A stretch of DNA of 64,000 nucleotides from Sitta carolinensis (GCA_032173965.1 CM063283.1:39181743-39245742); one strand, 5' to 3'; shown: positions 38,701-46,976, numbered from the stretch's first letter. The notes: generated from the sequence alone by a model not told the origin. Program-made: numbers and translations.

Positions 38701-40869
38701 TCCCCATCTCACCCCTCCCCACTTTATTTGTTTTCATTAGGGCAGTAGTGTGCATAGAGAAAAGCTTTGAACTCTGCTGAAGTTGTGTTTATATGTCGCA
38801 TAATTTCTAGAACCCAGAAGCAAAGATATAATCTTATGAAACTGGGCTATTTTGGAGGAAAGCTTCTACTTGGTGTTACATTTATGAAAAAGAAAGCCAA
38901 GCCTAACTACCAAGGAAAAGGACAAGCATGAAGTATGGGGCCACTACTCTAGAAACCCTTGCAGTTAATCCAGCAGGAAGCAGGCATGATCATCTTTTTG
39001 TCATGGTTCTTTTCACTTTTTATTTATTTAAAGTTTATTTTATGTTTATTTTAAGTTTTCAGCTGGTTTGTATGTCAGTTTTAGAAATAATATTTCAAAT
39101 TCTGGTTTGGTTTCTCCGCTCCTATCAAAGCTTCCTGCCCAACACATTCCCATCTCAACATGCTCTCTGCCTACACACCCATTACAAGGTCTCCTTTGGT
39201 GGCAGGATGCATTGCTGATGATCTGTTACCTCATCAGTCTGTCTACGCAAGGGCTTTTCTTCCTGCAAACACCTTTTGATTTATTAAGCAAATTTTTGCC
39301 CTGTCAACAGGGTCTGCTGTGTCAAGGTGGGAATAAGAAGTAGATTTAGTTCTGGATGTCCATATGGAGCAGGAGATAGTCTGAAGTTTGGCTTCTGTTC
39401 TTTAGCAGTACTGGATATTCTTTAGTATTCCAGATATAGTTTGGACATTAACATCTGTTGCTTTAGTTACATCTGGACTAATAAAAATTCATGTAAAATT
39501 TTCACAGCAAAAACTAGTAAATCACTAGTAAATTTAAGATAGGGTAGCTTTCGGTTCAGTTCAGCTCAGTGTTGCTAATAAATTCAATAATACAAGAAAT
39601 TAAAAGAAATTAGGTCTTCTCTGTGAAGAGGCTGTAGTGCAAGTAGGATAGTTACAATGAGCTACTGCAGCCATTGTCAAAAGCTGTTTAAAATAAGATT
39701 AGATCATTTCATTGTTGTACTATTTTCAGCTGAAGAGTTGTAACTTTGTTTTATGAGTGCTGTTTAATATACAAATTTCACTGGAACTTGAAGGAGACAG
39801 TAATATTTGTGATGATTTAAGATTAGAAGTATTTGGATAAACATAGATGCTAGTTGCAATAGATCTGAATTGTCACCTGAGATTATATAACCTGATTTAT
39901 CTTTTCACTGAAGAATTGCAGAAAACAGTTTGCAATGTATTTTCATATGTGGTCTTGTCATTGTTTCCTTTAGTAAGAAATCCTCCTCTGTATAGCAGAA
40001 AAAAAAAAAAAAAGAGTTTAATTTTTTCCTAAGGACATGTAAGATTTATGGGAAATAGTTATTTTCTGTGTAGAAGAACTGATATTATTTGCTCATTCAC
40101 TTTGATACTGGGATGGACAGTTATGATCTTCATGTACTTATTTATATTTAATGCATTTTGTTTCTCCTTCATGTTCTGGAGTTGCTAGAGTAACTGCATT
40201 TGTGAAAATTTGCAGTTAATTTAATATCCATTTGCCAAAGTTAATAAAAGCACTCAAAAAAAATTGCTTCTTTGTCAATCTATTCTAATGATGATGGTGA
40301 CTAGACAGGTCATGTTTTATCCTCCAGAATCAGAAAGAGACATGAAAGGATTCTGGTAGGAAAGTATAATTAGTGCGTAAGTGTTTTTGCAGAAGTGTTT
40401 TTACATAAGTATTTTTGCATACATTTCCCAGCCATATTTTCAGAATTTTGCTAATAAAATTTAATGACTTGTTTAACAAATATTTTCTGTTTCAGCAGTC
40501 ATGAGCCAGGCAGCTATTTTTTTCTGCTCAAAGTGGCAGTCTGCTTGACACAGGAGATCCTTTTTTCTCCATGCACCATCACAGAGAGTACAGCAAACAA
40601 ACGAAGGCATTGTCACTTTCCATCCTCCTGCTACACATTGTGGTGCAAAGGCAAGGTTGCACCTTGTTTTCCTCCCTCAGTCAAGCCTGTAGCCTTTTAG
40701 TCAAGGGCGCTGAAGTACATCCAAATTTATTTTCTGATGCAGACTCCTGCTGACTGAAATCTAGGTCGGAACCTTGTAACCTTCCCTCACGTGCGTTCTC
40801 CGCGCTCCTCAGCAGCAGCGCTGCTCGGTGCCGCGCTGTGAGGTTGGGTACCAGCCGCTGGGAGCCCAT
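3503..40869 (-). CDS. Unrecognised large multi-exon gene, possibly inactivated (whole span)
   Basis: A series of short open segments on the minus strand, each flanked by AG and GT, can be joined so that split codons agree at nearly every junction. Exons are 34-317 bp and introns range from about 200 bp to over 5 kb. The span runs from an ATG in a CpG-rich start region (40869) to a terminal stop at 3593 with a poly-A signal just beyond. The predicted protein is rich in Leu, Ile and Lys, with amphipathic helices, one strongly hydrophobic helix, and no obvious signal peptide or zinc finger. That suggests a helical-repeat or scaffold-type protein, but this is inference and I recognise no family. 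In-frame stops in several exons suggest loss of function. Exons between 33.3 and 40.8 kb and around 27-30 kb are missing from the model. Long introns hold no other gene I can support. Confidence 0.6.
3593..3674 (-). CDS. Putative terminal exon
   Basis: The acceptor TTTAATATTGCAG gives one base that completes the split codon from 3799. Twenty-six codons follow, including DTIKQSTQLYDPEEHYVTTY, and end at TAA. The short 3' UTR leads to AATAAA at 3503-3508. Confidence 0.5.
3799..3935 (-). CDS. Putative penultimate exon with in-frame TAA (phase 0 to 2)
   Basis: The acceptor TTTGGTTAGGCAG and donor CCAGA/GTAAGA bound a basic, Ser/Lys-rich frame. TAA occurs at 3885-3887 after QESRKKSQSGLKKQKS, followed by an open stretch including KEAGVRKTLINRFLKSDSSQ. 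The stop could be the natural terminus, a disabling change, or be bypassed by an acceptor at 3876. Confidence 0.4.
3982..4025 (-). CDS. Putative short lysine-rich exon (phase 1 to 0)
   Basis: Acceptor TTCATTCTCCTAG and donor GTCAGG/GTAAGA bound 44 bases encoding NNAKVKKKSRPAVR. The basic content continues in the next exon, as expected for a charged C-terminal tail. Confidence 0.4.
4266..4289 (-). CDS. Putative 24-bp micro-exon
   Basis: A pyrimidine-rich acceptor (AAATATTTTTCAG) and a perfect donor (CAC then GTAAGTA) enclose 24 bases, so the exon does not change phase. In phase 1 it reads AMQQYIS and continues into the next exon. Its connection to the exon at 4859 is unresolved. Confidence 0.4.
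4543..4859 (-). CDS. Large internal or terminal exon ending in TAA
   Basis: A strong acceptor (CTCTCACTTGTGCTGTCAG) opens 104 codons, including HSLLSYISRDLRFCLKRGLE and DLINQRALIHWIVYRTVVPD, up to TAA at 4543-4545. I find no usable donor in the required phase before the stop. Either this is a terminal exon of one isoform, or the original donor and reading frame have been lost. No AATAAA follows within 250 bases. Confidence 0.65.
8770..8925 (-). CDS. Internal exon (phase 1 to 1)
   Basis: Fifty-one codons, including ATERLGFLPLESVKERLLGA, run from a GCATGTCAG acceptor to a CTCA/GTAAAC donor. The helix-rich sequence and the exact phase match to the exons at 14160 and 4859 support it, even though the intron on the upstream side is over 5 kb. 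Confidence 0.7.
9000..14150. other. Long intron of the minus-strand gene
   Basis: No repeat family or exon fitting the phase of the flanking exons was found. Open frames exist, the longest being 176 codons on the minus strand at 11044-11574. An AATAAAG followed by GT-rich sequence at about 12838 resembles a plus-strand poly-A site but has no associated coding exon. Confidence 0.4.
14160..14305 (-). CDS. Internal exon, basic (phase 2 to 1)
   Basis: The acceptor TATCTCTCTGCAG and a consensus donor (CATTTT then GTAAGT) bound 48 codons rich in Arg and Lys, including DLRALFRARISDSFRRQFKT. The intron separating it from the previous exon is 277 bp. The phase agrees with the next exon at 8925. Confidence 0.7.
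14583..14789 (-). CDS. Internal exon with hydrophobic helix (phase 2 to 2)
   Basis: Sixty-eight codons are open from an acceptor CTTGACTTTGGCAG to a consensus donor (CTGTT then GTGAGT). The exon carries two possible N-glycosylation motifs (NLT, NRT) and ends in the hydrophobic run VCRLAILMTASALFIL, a possible membrane or buried helix. Length and phase match the exons on either side exactly. This is one of the best-supported exons. Confidence 0.7.
14986..15070 (-). CDS. Putative internal exon (phase 1 to 2)
   Basis: Twenty-seven codons include WDFCLWTPGIIFLLLTSNYL. The donor is strong (CTCAG then GTAAAG) and the acceptor is GAAACTTAG. Two frames are open, and only this one joins in frame to the next exon across a 196 bp intron. 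Confidence 0.65.
15127..15155 (+). repeat. Poly-A tract of 29 bases
   Basis: An A29 run. A second A20 run lies at 15353-15372, and a tandem AGTAAGAGCC duplication lies at about 15290-15310 between them. All are in an intron of the minus-strand gene. Confidence 0.9.
15735..15901 (-). CDS. Putative internal exon with in-frame TGA (phase 2 to 1)
   Basis: The strong acceptor ACATGTTTTCCTTTTGCAG and the donor GATACAG/GTTTGT bound 55 codons whose phases fit both neighbours. The frame includes CFMLQTRKHFVLNG, then a TGA at 15838-15840, then ANLLPIKNLREAFFKENHFS. No alternative exon split removes the TGA without leaving a 38-base intron or breaking phase. This is the clearest sign of inactivation in the gene. 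Confidence 0.55.
17792..17866 (-). CDS. Putative internal exon (phase 2 to 2)
   Basis: Twenty-four codons begin QLTILKDSIYFSGTNALIQH. The acceptor is AGATAATTGCAG and the donor CACCAG then GTTCTT, which is weaker. Both phases agree with the adjoining exons. Confidence 0.55.
20437..20485 (-). CDS. Putative internal exon (phase 1 to 2)
   Basis: Both splice sites are near-ideal: acceptor TTCCATTCTTGCATTATAG and donor TTCAG then GTAAGA. Fifteen codons, RVHPLTVKKQENYLF, are read. The exit phase matches the exon at 17866. Confidence 0.65.
20801..20856 (-). CDS. Putative internal exon (phase 2 to 1)
   Basis: Eighteen codons, QPWGVGCLKAYCCFKSKP, end at a consensus donor (AACCAG then GTATGT). The acceptor is TTGACTTCATAG. 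Only one of the three frames is open, and it is the one the neighbours need. Confidence 0.6.
21458..21509 (-). CDS. Putative internal exon (phase 1 to 2)
   Basis: The acceptor is excellent (TTTATCTCTTTCAG). The sixteen codons read FLHSESQDVKLGKPYA. The donor GCAGA/GTGACC is fair. The length (52 bp) satisfies the phases required by the exons on both sides. Confidence 0.55.
21968..22048 (-). CDS. Putative internal exon (phase 1 to 1)
   Basis: The acceptor CACTCAG has a consensus-like CCTAAC branch site about 17 bases upstream. Twenty-six codons, including WSHVKSIFCYQDLYLFPAME, end at TTTAGAA then GTGAGG. A second frame is also open here, but only this one fits the neighbouring phases. Confidence 0.55.
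22411..22477 (+). repeat. (TTTG)n-like simple repeat
   Basis: TTTG units are interspersed with short T runs and end in a T9 tract. Confidence 0.85.
22533..22566 (-). CDS. Putative small internal exon (phase 0 to 1)
   Basis: Eleven codons, YFPDFAVDLDK, end at a strong donor (CAAAG then GTAATG). The acceptor AACTTCTCTGAG is acceptable. An alternative acceptor about 22 bases upstream would bring in a TGA. Phases fit on both sides. Confidence 0.5.
24578..24697 (-). CDS. Putative internal exon (phase 0 to 0)
   Basis: Exactly 40 codons, including CPLKGNFELLVDFYLLYMFM, run from an AATACTACAG acceptor to a GAG/GTCAGA donor. The hydrophobic, aromatic-rich helix and the phase match to the next exon (22566) support it. 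The donor is usable but not ideal. Confidence 0.55.
24757..24784 (+). repeat. (ATA)n microsatellite
   Basis: ATAATCAATAATAATAATAA and following units give a short trinucleotide array. Confidence 0.8.
25912..26018 (-). CDS. Putative internal exon with in-frame TGA
   Basis: The acceptor CATGGATTTTCAG leads to a frame containing EPAIRKTIFDFLLALSGKSL. TGA interrupts it at 25930-25932. Eighteen bases later a good donor (TTCACA then GTAATT) lies in the phase required by the next exon. A functional copy would need a sense codon at the TGA. Confidence 0.4.
26057..26097 (-). CDS. Putative short internal exon (phase 2 to 1)
   Basis: The acceptor ends TATGCACCATCAG. Thirteen codons, KMIYLNLNCRIFI, end at a near-perfect donor (ATTG then GTAAGA). 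It joins in frame on both sides, but the intron to the next exon would be only 38 bases. Confidence 0.45.
26639..26700 (-). CDS. Putative internal exon (phase 0 to 2)
   Basis: A very strong acceptor (CCTTCCTTATACACTCAATTCACAG, shown only in part here) precedes 20 codons reading ILQLRAQKELVHLLDNLDLK. The donor is AAAAAT then GTATTT. The frame is open upstream to about 26905, so the exon could be longer. The exit phase matches the exon at 26097. Confidence 0.5.
27378..27476 (+). other. Exon-like segment on the plus strand
   Basis: A very strong pyrimidine-tract acceptor (CTCTGTCTTTCTGCCTCGCAG, shown only in part here) is followed within two bases by ATG and 31 codons including STGFSLAEDELISWLALGNL. 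A GTGAAG donor lies at 27466 and a TAA at 27474-27476. It could be a non-coding RNA exon or a chance arrangement inside an intron of the minus-strand gene. Confidence 0.2.
29291..29492 (-). CDS. Putative internal exon with tandem acceptors (phase 0 to 1)
   Basis: The exon holds about 67 codons, including FSINIKILHEIFKFVLTGLC and a hydrophobic stretch GIVFAILLLSFQL. It ends at a strong donor (ATAA then GTAAAG). Three CAG acceptors spaced nine bases apart precede it, so the start may vary by three or six residues without shifting the frame. Confidence 0.5.
29691..29735 (+). repeat. Poly-T tract of 45 bases
   Basis: An uninterrupted T45 run lies between GGCC and AATGTGG. It is the longest homopolymer in the window. 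Confidence 0.95.
30555..30675 (-). CDS. Putative internal exon ending in an in-frame TAA
   Basis: The acceptor (ATAATTCCAG after a pyrimidine-rich stretch) gives one base that completes an Arg codon with the previous exon. Forty codons follow, including HMVLQLMSSDLASAHTAGPF. The frame then hits TAA at 30555-30557, just before a weak AAG/GTTTAA donor. Either this stop is a disabling change or the true donor lies earlier and I missed it. Confidence 0.4.
31087..31169 (-). CDS. Putative internal exon (phase 0 to 2)
   Basis: A strong pyrimidine-rich acceptor (CACTCCTTTTCTCCAG) leads into 27 codons reading GSNFPEDLIKIFALPQPFIF and onward. The exon ends at AAAAG then GTATCT. Both splice sites are close to consensus and both phases agree with the neighbouring exons. 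Confidence 0.6.
31320..31441 (-). CDS. Putative internal exon (phase 1 to 0)
   Basis: Forty codons, including WLFHSNLTLGTYRLLCTRDA, end at a strong donor (CTGGAA then GTAAAG). The acceptor is GAATGACAG, with a second usable CAG five bases further in. The exit phase matches the exon at 31169 exactly. Confidence 0.55.
31712..32337 (-). mobile_element. Solo LTR, ERVL-like endogenous retrovirus
   Basis: A GC-rich block (well above the surrounding AT-rich DNA) has short inverted termini TGACA...TGTCA. On the minus strand it shows the order expected of an LTR: a pyrimidine- and C-rich U3, TTTAAA at 31964-31969, AATAAA at 31908-31913 followed by CCTCTCCTG, and a U5 of about 190 bp ending near 31712. 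No gag, pol or env remains, so it is a solo LTR. The flanking five bases (AAAGT and GTATT) do not match, so no target-site duplication is evident and the ends may be off by a few bases. Similar LTRs are common in songbirds. It lies in an intron of the minus-strand gene. Confidence 0.75.
33181..33294 (-). CDS. Putative internal exon (phase 1 to 1)
   Basis: The acceptor ends ATGCCTACAG and the frame begins RENILLSRIFDIYYTEKKGN, 37 codons in all. The chosen donor is GCCT then GTGATG. The frame stays open to 33026, so the exon could be longer. The exit phase fits the next exon at 31441. The donor is only fair. Confidence 0.4.
33300..40780. other. Region between the putative first exon and the next resolved exon
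   Basis: Presumably introns plus some unresolved exons of the minus-strand gene. One helical minus-strand frame at about 33610-33715 (ETAAVEQLLLFIQELRPLNP) looks exon-like but its donor could not be placed. Otherwise only A-rich tracts are visible. Confidence 0.3.
36717..36765 (+). repeat. A-rich low-complexity tract
   Basis: Poly-A interrupted by G (GGAAAAAAAAAAGG, GAAAAAGAAAAAAAG). A similar A17 run lies at 36812-36828. Confidence 0.85.
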
Positions 40870-40960
40870 GGCACTGGGCGGGCTGGGCTCTGCCTGGAAC
40901 TGTTGTTAGAAACCTTTCTTACGCAAGAGCTCGAGTGCAAATGCGCTGCCTATTTAAAAA
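40770..40960 (-). promoter_or_regulatory. CpG-rich start region of the minus-strand gene
   Basis: This roughly 190 bp stretch holds a cluster of CpG dinucleotides and is GC-rich, against a background almost devoid of CpG. It contains the Kozak-like context GCCATGGG on the minus strand at 40869. Just upstream, at 40935-40970, are an octamer-like CAAAT motif and an A/T-rich CTATTTAAAAATA motif. The layout fits a small CpG-island promoter for the minus-strand gene. No transcription start site can be read directly. Confidence 0.5.
40791..40869 (-). CDS. Putative first coding exon
   Basis: The frame opens with ATG in good Kozak context and reads MGSQRLVPNLTARHRAALLL and a few more residues (26 codons plus one base). 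It ends at a donor of the form AACGCAC then GTGAGG. It is basic and leucine-rich, unlike the AT-rich chance frames nearby. The start was chosen because it lies in the only CpG-rich block of the region. The link to the exons below 33.3 kb is inferred from strand and spacing, since intervening exons were not found. Confidence 0.45.
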
Positions 40961-41723
40961 TAACATATTCCTCCAGGAATGCTGAGTTATTTCAGTAGTG
41001 ATCCAGCAGTGTCTCCTAGGAGAGGGATATAGCTTTCTGAGGTCACGGCAGAGGTCCTGCTCCTGGCAGTGGGCAGCAGTGAGTGTGCAAGGAATGGCGT
41101 GAAGGCAAGGACACCACAGAGGTGACCTGCCAAGGTGGGGGGTTATTTATTTCTTGCTGCTCCATTCACAGCATTTAGTTAGCAGCTAGTACAGGTAGGA
41201 ACCAGATCTCCTTCATCTGGTAGCAGGGGCAGAGGGAGTTAACACAAAGTAATGGGAAGTAGAACATGAATCAAGCAGGAGAAATATAGCTTGAGTATCA
41301 GAGAAAATACTTAGCAGTAAGCTGTATTACAGAATCAGGCAGCTTCCCAAAGAGAGATGACAGATTTGTATTGCTTGTGGCATTTAAAAGTGAGTTGTGC
41401 ACAGCACATTAAATACGTTAAGAGGGATCTCGCTGTCTCTAACAGAATGGCAGATTAGATTAATATCTCTAGATACAATTGTGTTGCTGTCCAGACAAAG
41501 ATTTAAATAATTTTCAGAATAGCTCAAATAAACACAACAGAAACAAAATTCCTTTTCTTTAAAATTGCAACAAAGAAGTTTCAACTTGTTTTTCCTGTTT
41601 GTCTTGCAGAAATTATTTTTCTTTTGTGAACCAAAGTTGTATATCTTAACTTTTGACACTTGCCAGTGTTATAAAGTTAGTTTAATAATCTGTATTCAAT
41701 CAGATGCTGAAAGACATACTTTT

Positions 41724-41776
41724 CATATATACATATGTATTTATCTATATATATATATATATATGTATGTATATGC
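41724..41776 (+). repeat. (TA)n microsatellite
   Basis: ATATATACATATGTATTTAT is followed by nine or more TA units and ATGTATGTATATGCAT. It is likely length-polymorphic. Confidence 0.85.
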
Positions 41777-43988
41777 ATTTTTAGGAAATTAGGTGACCAA
41801 AATATGTTTCATCATTTAATTTAACAAAACTAAATTACTGTGTACTTATTTTAGGCAATACCAAGTGGTATCTACATGGAGGAGCATACTGTTCAATTTA
41901 AATAAGGATTTCATAACCTTGGCTTTTACTTTAACCACTTGAATAGATCTGCCTTGTGTCTTTTAATGAATACTTTGTCCAGAATATCATACACCCTCTC
42001 ATGAATTAAATTCTCCATGGTCTGAAGCATTTACTTTCAAAAATATCTAATATGCACCTGCCTACTAGCATACATAGCAAATCTCCATCTGAAGCTATGA
42101 AGTAGAAATAAGGCACTTATTTAAAAACTTTAAGATGTGATACAATTTTGCCATTTAAGGCTGTTTAAAGCTTCAGGCACTTAGATAGGTAACTTAATTT
42201 TTATATGAGGAAAGAAATAGATTTAGGTATTCAGAAGAAGATGAAGTCAGAGAGTGCTGTGCCAGGTGTTTCAACTGTAGAAAAGCTTAAACCATGGAAG
42301 GAGCAATGTAGCAGCAAAGCAGACCTGCTGAATAATTCATCACTGTCTTACACACTTCTGCTGCTGAACCATTATTTAGGAAAGAATATTATATTGTTAT
42401 TGATTACAGCTGTTGCTGACACGTTTCATTTGCTGGGAGATGTGTATGCATGCTTTGTATTTCCAACACTTTCACCATCACCAGAGAAACTTCTGTATGA
42501 GCTCGATTAAAATTTAAGAGGCAGGATGTTATGCACATGTGTACACACATAGTCAGCATTTATCCTTAACACTCCCAGTTCGGGCAGGGCGAGCTTGCTT
42601 CATGTGTCAGCCCTCCCACAGATAGTGTTTTTGAAGCGATGAGAAACATTTCTTAAGGGAGTACAAGTAACTTTGCCTTTACCAAAACACCACAGGGAAA
42701 TCGAGTCCTTTGTTACACCATTCCACCACCCCACACTGCCACGGGAGCAATGTCCTAAAGGACCTTGGAGCATCCTCAGCCATAAGAGGAGGCTCTGCTG
42801 TGCTGTGATCATGGACAGACCCATTTACACAAGCCAAACCCCACGGTGCTCTTTCCTTAGGCTGCTGCAGTTGCTGGTACAAATGAACTTTTGCCTGAAG
42901 TTGGCTAAAGGCCAGAGGAACTTGATGGCTGTTGCAGCTTGTAGCACATCTTACTTGAACAAGGAAATACAATCCTATTCCTCACATGCTTGAAAACAAA
43001 TACACATGTGTATATATATATGCATGCATATCTATAAGATCAAGAGAGATAAGAGAGAATTGAATATCAATATGGACTATAGATTGACATGTATGGGTAT
43101 GCATAGATATATGCCATTGCTTTCAGATTTACACTAGAGCATTGTGAAATATTTTTAGATGTCTGATGTTTTTTAGACTTCTGAAACAATGAAGGATGTT
43201 TTCGCTGTTAAGGAGAAGTAAAGACAAGAAATAAACCAGAAAGCTCTTTCTGATTTATGTGATTGGTTGGTTAAGGAATACCTGGTATAGATGAAAAAGG
43301 TATTGTGATAAAATCTATATTGTCTTGAAACAGTATTGAGAAGATTCCAAGTGGCTGTGGTGAACTTTCTCTTAAATGTTGAGCTTGTAGGGGATTCTGC
43401 AACAAATTCTGAATACACAGAAGGCTGACAAAAAATAAACTGCTTGTATCCTGGAGAAAACCCTCTCCTTACCTCTCCTTCCATGTCCGAATCTCTTCAA
43501 AAAACCAAAACAACAACAACAAAAAAGGACTGTAAACAAAACCCAAGGAACTCTGAATGATTTAGTAAAAGAATAATCAGGTTTCCTTCCCCTGATTGAA
43601 AATCAACTTGGTAGAAATAAAATTGACTTTATACCAGACTTAATCCATGGTAAGATACTGATCTGTTGAAGTCAATGGCTGCTCTCCTAATGATTTCAGA
43701 GTAAGGGCTCACTCCTAATCACCAGTTTTCTCAGGTGGAAAACAGTGCTTAAATTCATAAATATCTGCTTCTGCTCAAATTTTGGAAGAGCCAGTTCACA
43801 TTTAGCAGGTTCAGAAGCTTAGCAGATTACATGATTCCCAATCCATCAGTCCTATGTACAAAGCATATCTTTGTTGGAAGTACACAAACTGGTTTGGCAA
43901 AGTCTTTAACTCTCTGAATACTAGATGAGGATTGCTCTATAGAAAATTCCCTAATATGAGTAGAAAGTGTTACTTGCAGGTTTGTTGT

Positions 43989-44028
43989 TCTCTCTGTCTC
44001 TCTCTCTGTCTCTCCCTCTCTCTTTCTT
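43989..44028 (+). repeat. (TCTCTG/TC)n polypyrimidine repeat
   Basis: TCTCTCTGTCTCTCTCTCTG continues with further CT units, followed shortly by a T14 tract at 44042-44055. Confidence 0.85.
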
Positions 44029-44495
44029 GGCCTAGAAGAGATTTTTTTTTTTTTTATGTTACTCCTTACACCTTATATGACAAGACTGATTTTAAATAGA
44101 TTTGTTGTAACCTATGTTTTCAGGGACTCAGTATGAATATTGGATCAATATATGAATAGATATTTGTGAATTTATCTTCAAAAATCATTCTTCAAAATGT
44201 TTAGCCATTACTATGGTAAAAATGGGTGAATGCTGCAGATTTAAAAATAGGTTCTTAAAGGCTTTGATGCTTTTGCATCAAAGACATCTCTTACTTATAC
44301 TATTTAGTTATTGTGATTTACCTAAAGGAAATCCATACATAGATTTTGTTATTGTTTTGATTCTTGGCAGCTAGTAAAATGAAAAGCAATAAATCTCTGA
44401 AACTTATCAAGAATGTTAAAAGCTACAGCTTAATCACTATTATTGTCTAGAGATTTTGGTATATCTGATTAATTTTCAAGATAAGTGCCAAGAGG

Positions 44496-44534
<39 letters not shown>
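44496..44534 (+). repeat. Poly-A tract of 39 bases
   Basis: An uninterrupted A39 run follows CAAGAGG. There is no poly-A signal or duplicated flank, so it is not an obvious retrocopy tail. Confidence 0.95.
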
Positions 44535-44536
<2 letters not shown>

Positions 44537-46244
44537 ATGCAACGTATCTTTTACAGACTGTTCAGCAAAACTCACAATAATATGGTAGTGATTAGTGCAG
44601 AGCAATTCTTGCAGCAGTCATATAGTGCCAGTGATTATACTTCAGATCCACTATAATAGCAAGCTGTTCCTGATGTGCTCCTCAAAAGTAGGACAAAATG
44701 TTCTCCATTAGTCTGTTGCTACTTAACATCTTTCTCTACGTCATGTCTTGATTTTTCTCTCATGCCATCTGCAGAAAAAAACATGTCTCAACCGTCTAGA
44801 TCCTGATATGGCAATATTCAGAGCTGTAAGAGGAATTAGGCTGTGTGAGAAGTGAGTCTTGTCATGGTGGTTTTGCAGAGGCTTTTAAAAATATACAGAC
44901 AAAGAACAAAGCTGACAGGGTTTTTTTATTTTTATCTTCAGTAAAAGTAATTGTATCATTGTTCACATATAAAATCATATGTATAATTCACATTTAAAAT
45001 TTAAATATAAGTCATATTCTGCGATTTTATTCTATTTTTGCTGCCAAAATGTTTGAACATTTACACCTTTATTCTCAACCTTGGTCATTAAGATTTAGAG
45101 CAGTATGAGAGCAGAATGCATTATGGGCCAGATGAATGTACCTTTCCTTTCTCTAGAAATGAAAATATTTCATAAATATTTATACATAAATATTGTCAAA
45201 CATGCTCGTATGTGTATATATACCTTGTATTACACGAAGAGGGCCCCCACTGCATAGAGATAATTTTGGACTGTTGTGACAATCTGCTTGTGTCCCCTTG
45301 CAAGTGTGTCCCCTTGAGGCAGAATGTTGATGATATGAGCCTGGATCCAGGTGTCCTACTGGACTGACACTGTGGTGCTGAGCATTTCACCAGCACTGGC
45401 TGGCTCCAGCAGCTGCTTGGTACATTTTAAGCTACTTTTATAAGACATGAAGAAAGAGCAGGAGTGTGTCTCTTCTGTGGGGCAGCACTGGGACCACTCA
45501 GGACTGGTTGGTGATGAACTGGAGTGGGAAAAGTTCAGAAAAAAAAAAAAGAAGTAATACATCTAAATTCACTGAGCTTTTCAGACAGAGGAGCATTTGG
45601 GACCTAGTGGCACAGTGAATGGTGGCATTTTTTTGTAACATACATTGCTTCCTGACATGATAATGCTGTCTGTCCCTAAAAGCTAATGCCAAGAAGCTCA
45701 TGGAATTATTCTATCTATGAGAAATTACAGCTGGTTTGGAAAAAAATTAAAGGCTTGGTGGGGCTTAAAACTGTACTCTGCAATGCAGTGACAAACTTGA
45801 GGCTTCTCAGTAAATTATAAGTGTCATGATTGTAAGGAAACACCTATGGACAAAGAGGCACAGCAAGCCAGAAAATGGAATTAATGTCTCTGCCCTCTGT
45901 TGACAGAGGTTAAAAATAATGGGGGATGCAACTAAGGATCTCATGACAGGCTGAGACATCATGTGATGTGAAGCTGTGTTGAAGCCAGTGAAAACTGGTG
46001 GAGTTGTGCATTGAAGGAAGGTTTCACACACCAGTGTCCATGTGTTATGTGTCAGATCTCTGAGACTTTTAAGATGTAGTGCTCTCCTCCTTTGGTTCTT
46101 TTTTTCAAACATGCTCCCTTTCTCTCCCATGTGGCTTCGGTTTTGATTTTCTTTTTGCAATGAACTTCTTTTGCTTAACAGTGAATATTTGATTAACAGT
46201 TACTCAAATAGTCTCCAACTTCCACTCCAGGTATGGAGTTTTTG

Positions 46245-46440
46245 ATGTTGGCTTTGGTTTTGTTTAGTTTTTTGTTTATTTATATTTTGTGGTTTTGCTT
46301 TGTTGTTTTGTTTTGTTGGGGTTTTAGGGGGGTTGTTTTTGGGTTTGGTTTTGGTTTGGTTTTCTATGTTTGGCTTGTTTTAGTTTGGTTGGTCAGTTGT
46401 TTGGGTTTTTTTATTTTTGTTGCATCCTTCACACTTGGTT
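46245..46440 (+). repeat. G/T-rich low-complexity block
   Basis: About 195 bases consist almost entirely of T and G on the plus strand, with runs such as GGGGTTTTAGGGGGGTTG and GGGTTTGGTTTTGGTTTGG. The strand asymmetry is extreme and there is no fixed repeat unit. Confidence 0.8.
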
Positions 46441-46976
46441 TTTAATCTGGGAGTTTTTATCACTGCTGCTTTTTGCAACTCTCACTGGCATCACCCTTTT
46501 CTTTTTTCCTGTTCCAATTTGCTTTCCATGCTATATTTCATTCAGTTGTGAGAAGGGAGATTGGCAGGAATCTTGTGCCAAAAACTGAAGGGTTGGAAAC
46601 AAAGGGGTTTACAGAAGCAGATAGAATTATTTATTGTGGGGGGAAAAAAATCTCAGTGATCTTTTAAAATTAATTGAAATACATTGAGTACCGGAAACCC
46701 AAATATCACAACATTGTGAAAGAGCTTAGCCTAAAGCAGACTGATGCCAATAGAGGGATCACAAGTGACTTATAGTCAATTGGCATTAAAGCTGATTGAA
46801 ATCAGTGACACTTCTGTAAAAAAGATGCCCCTCTCTCTGGGATTAACTAGCCTTAGTTTATATTTACAGTGTTAATATAGCTGCTCTTGCCATAGGATAT
46901 GATTGCCTTTCATATTCTGCGATGTACTGTGTCATGTACTGTACTGTAGTAGCATGGTTTTAAAGATTTGTCTGTT

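Larger units (their letters stand above)
40970..46240. other. Probable intergenic DNA
   Basis: AT-rich with microsatellites. A somewhat GC-richer block at 42600-42990 is open on both strands (about 100 codons each) without splice sites or recognisable similarity. Confidence 0.45.

Noticed and set aside
44456..44656. Open frame through the poly-A tract
   Set aside because: The frame is kept open by the A39 homopolymer (poly-lysine), so it is not coding.
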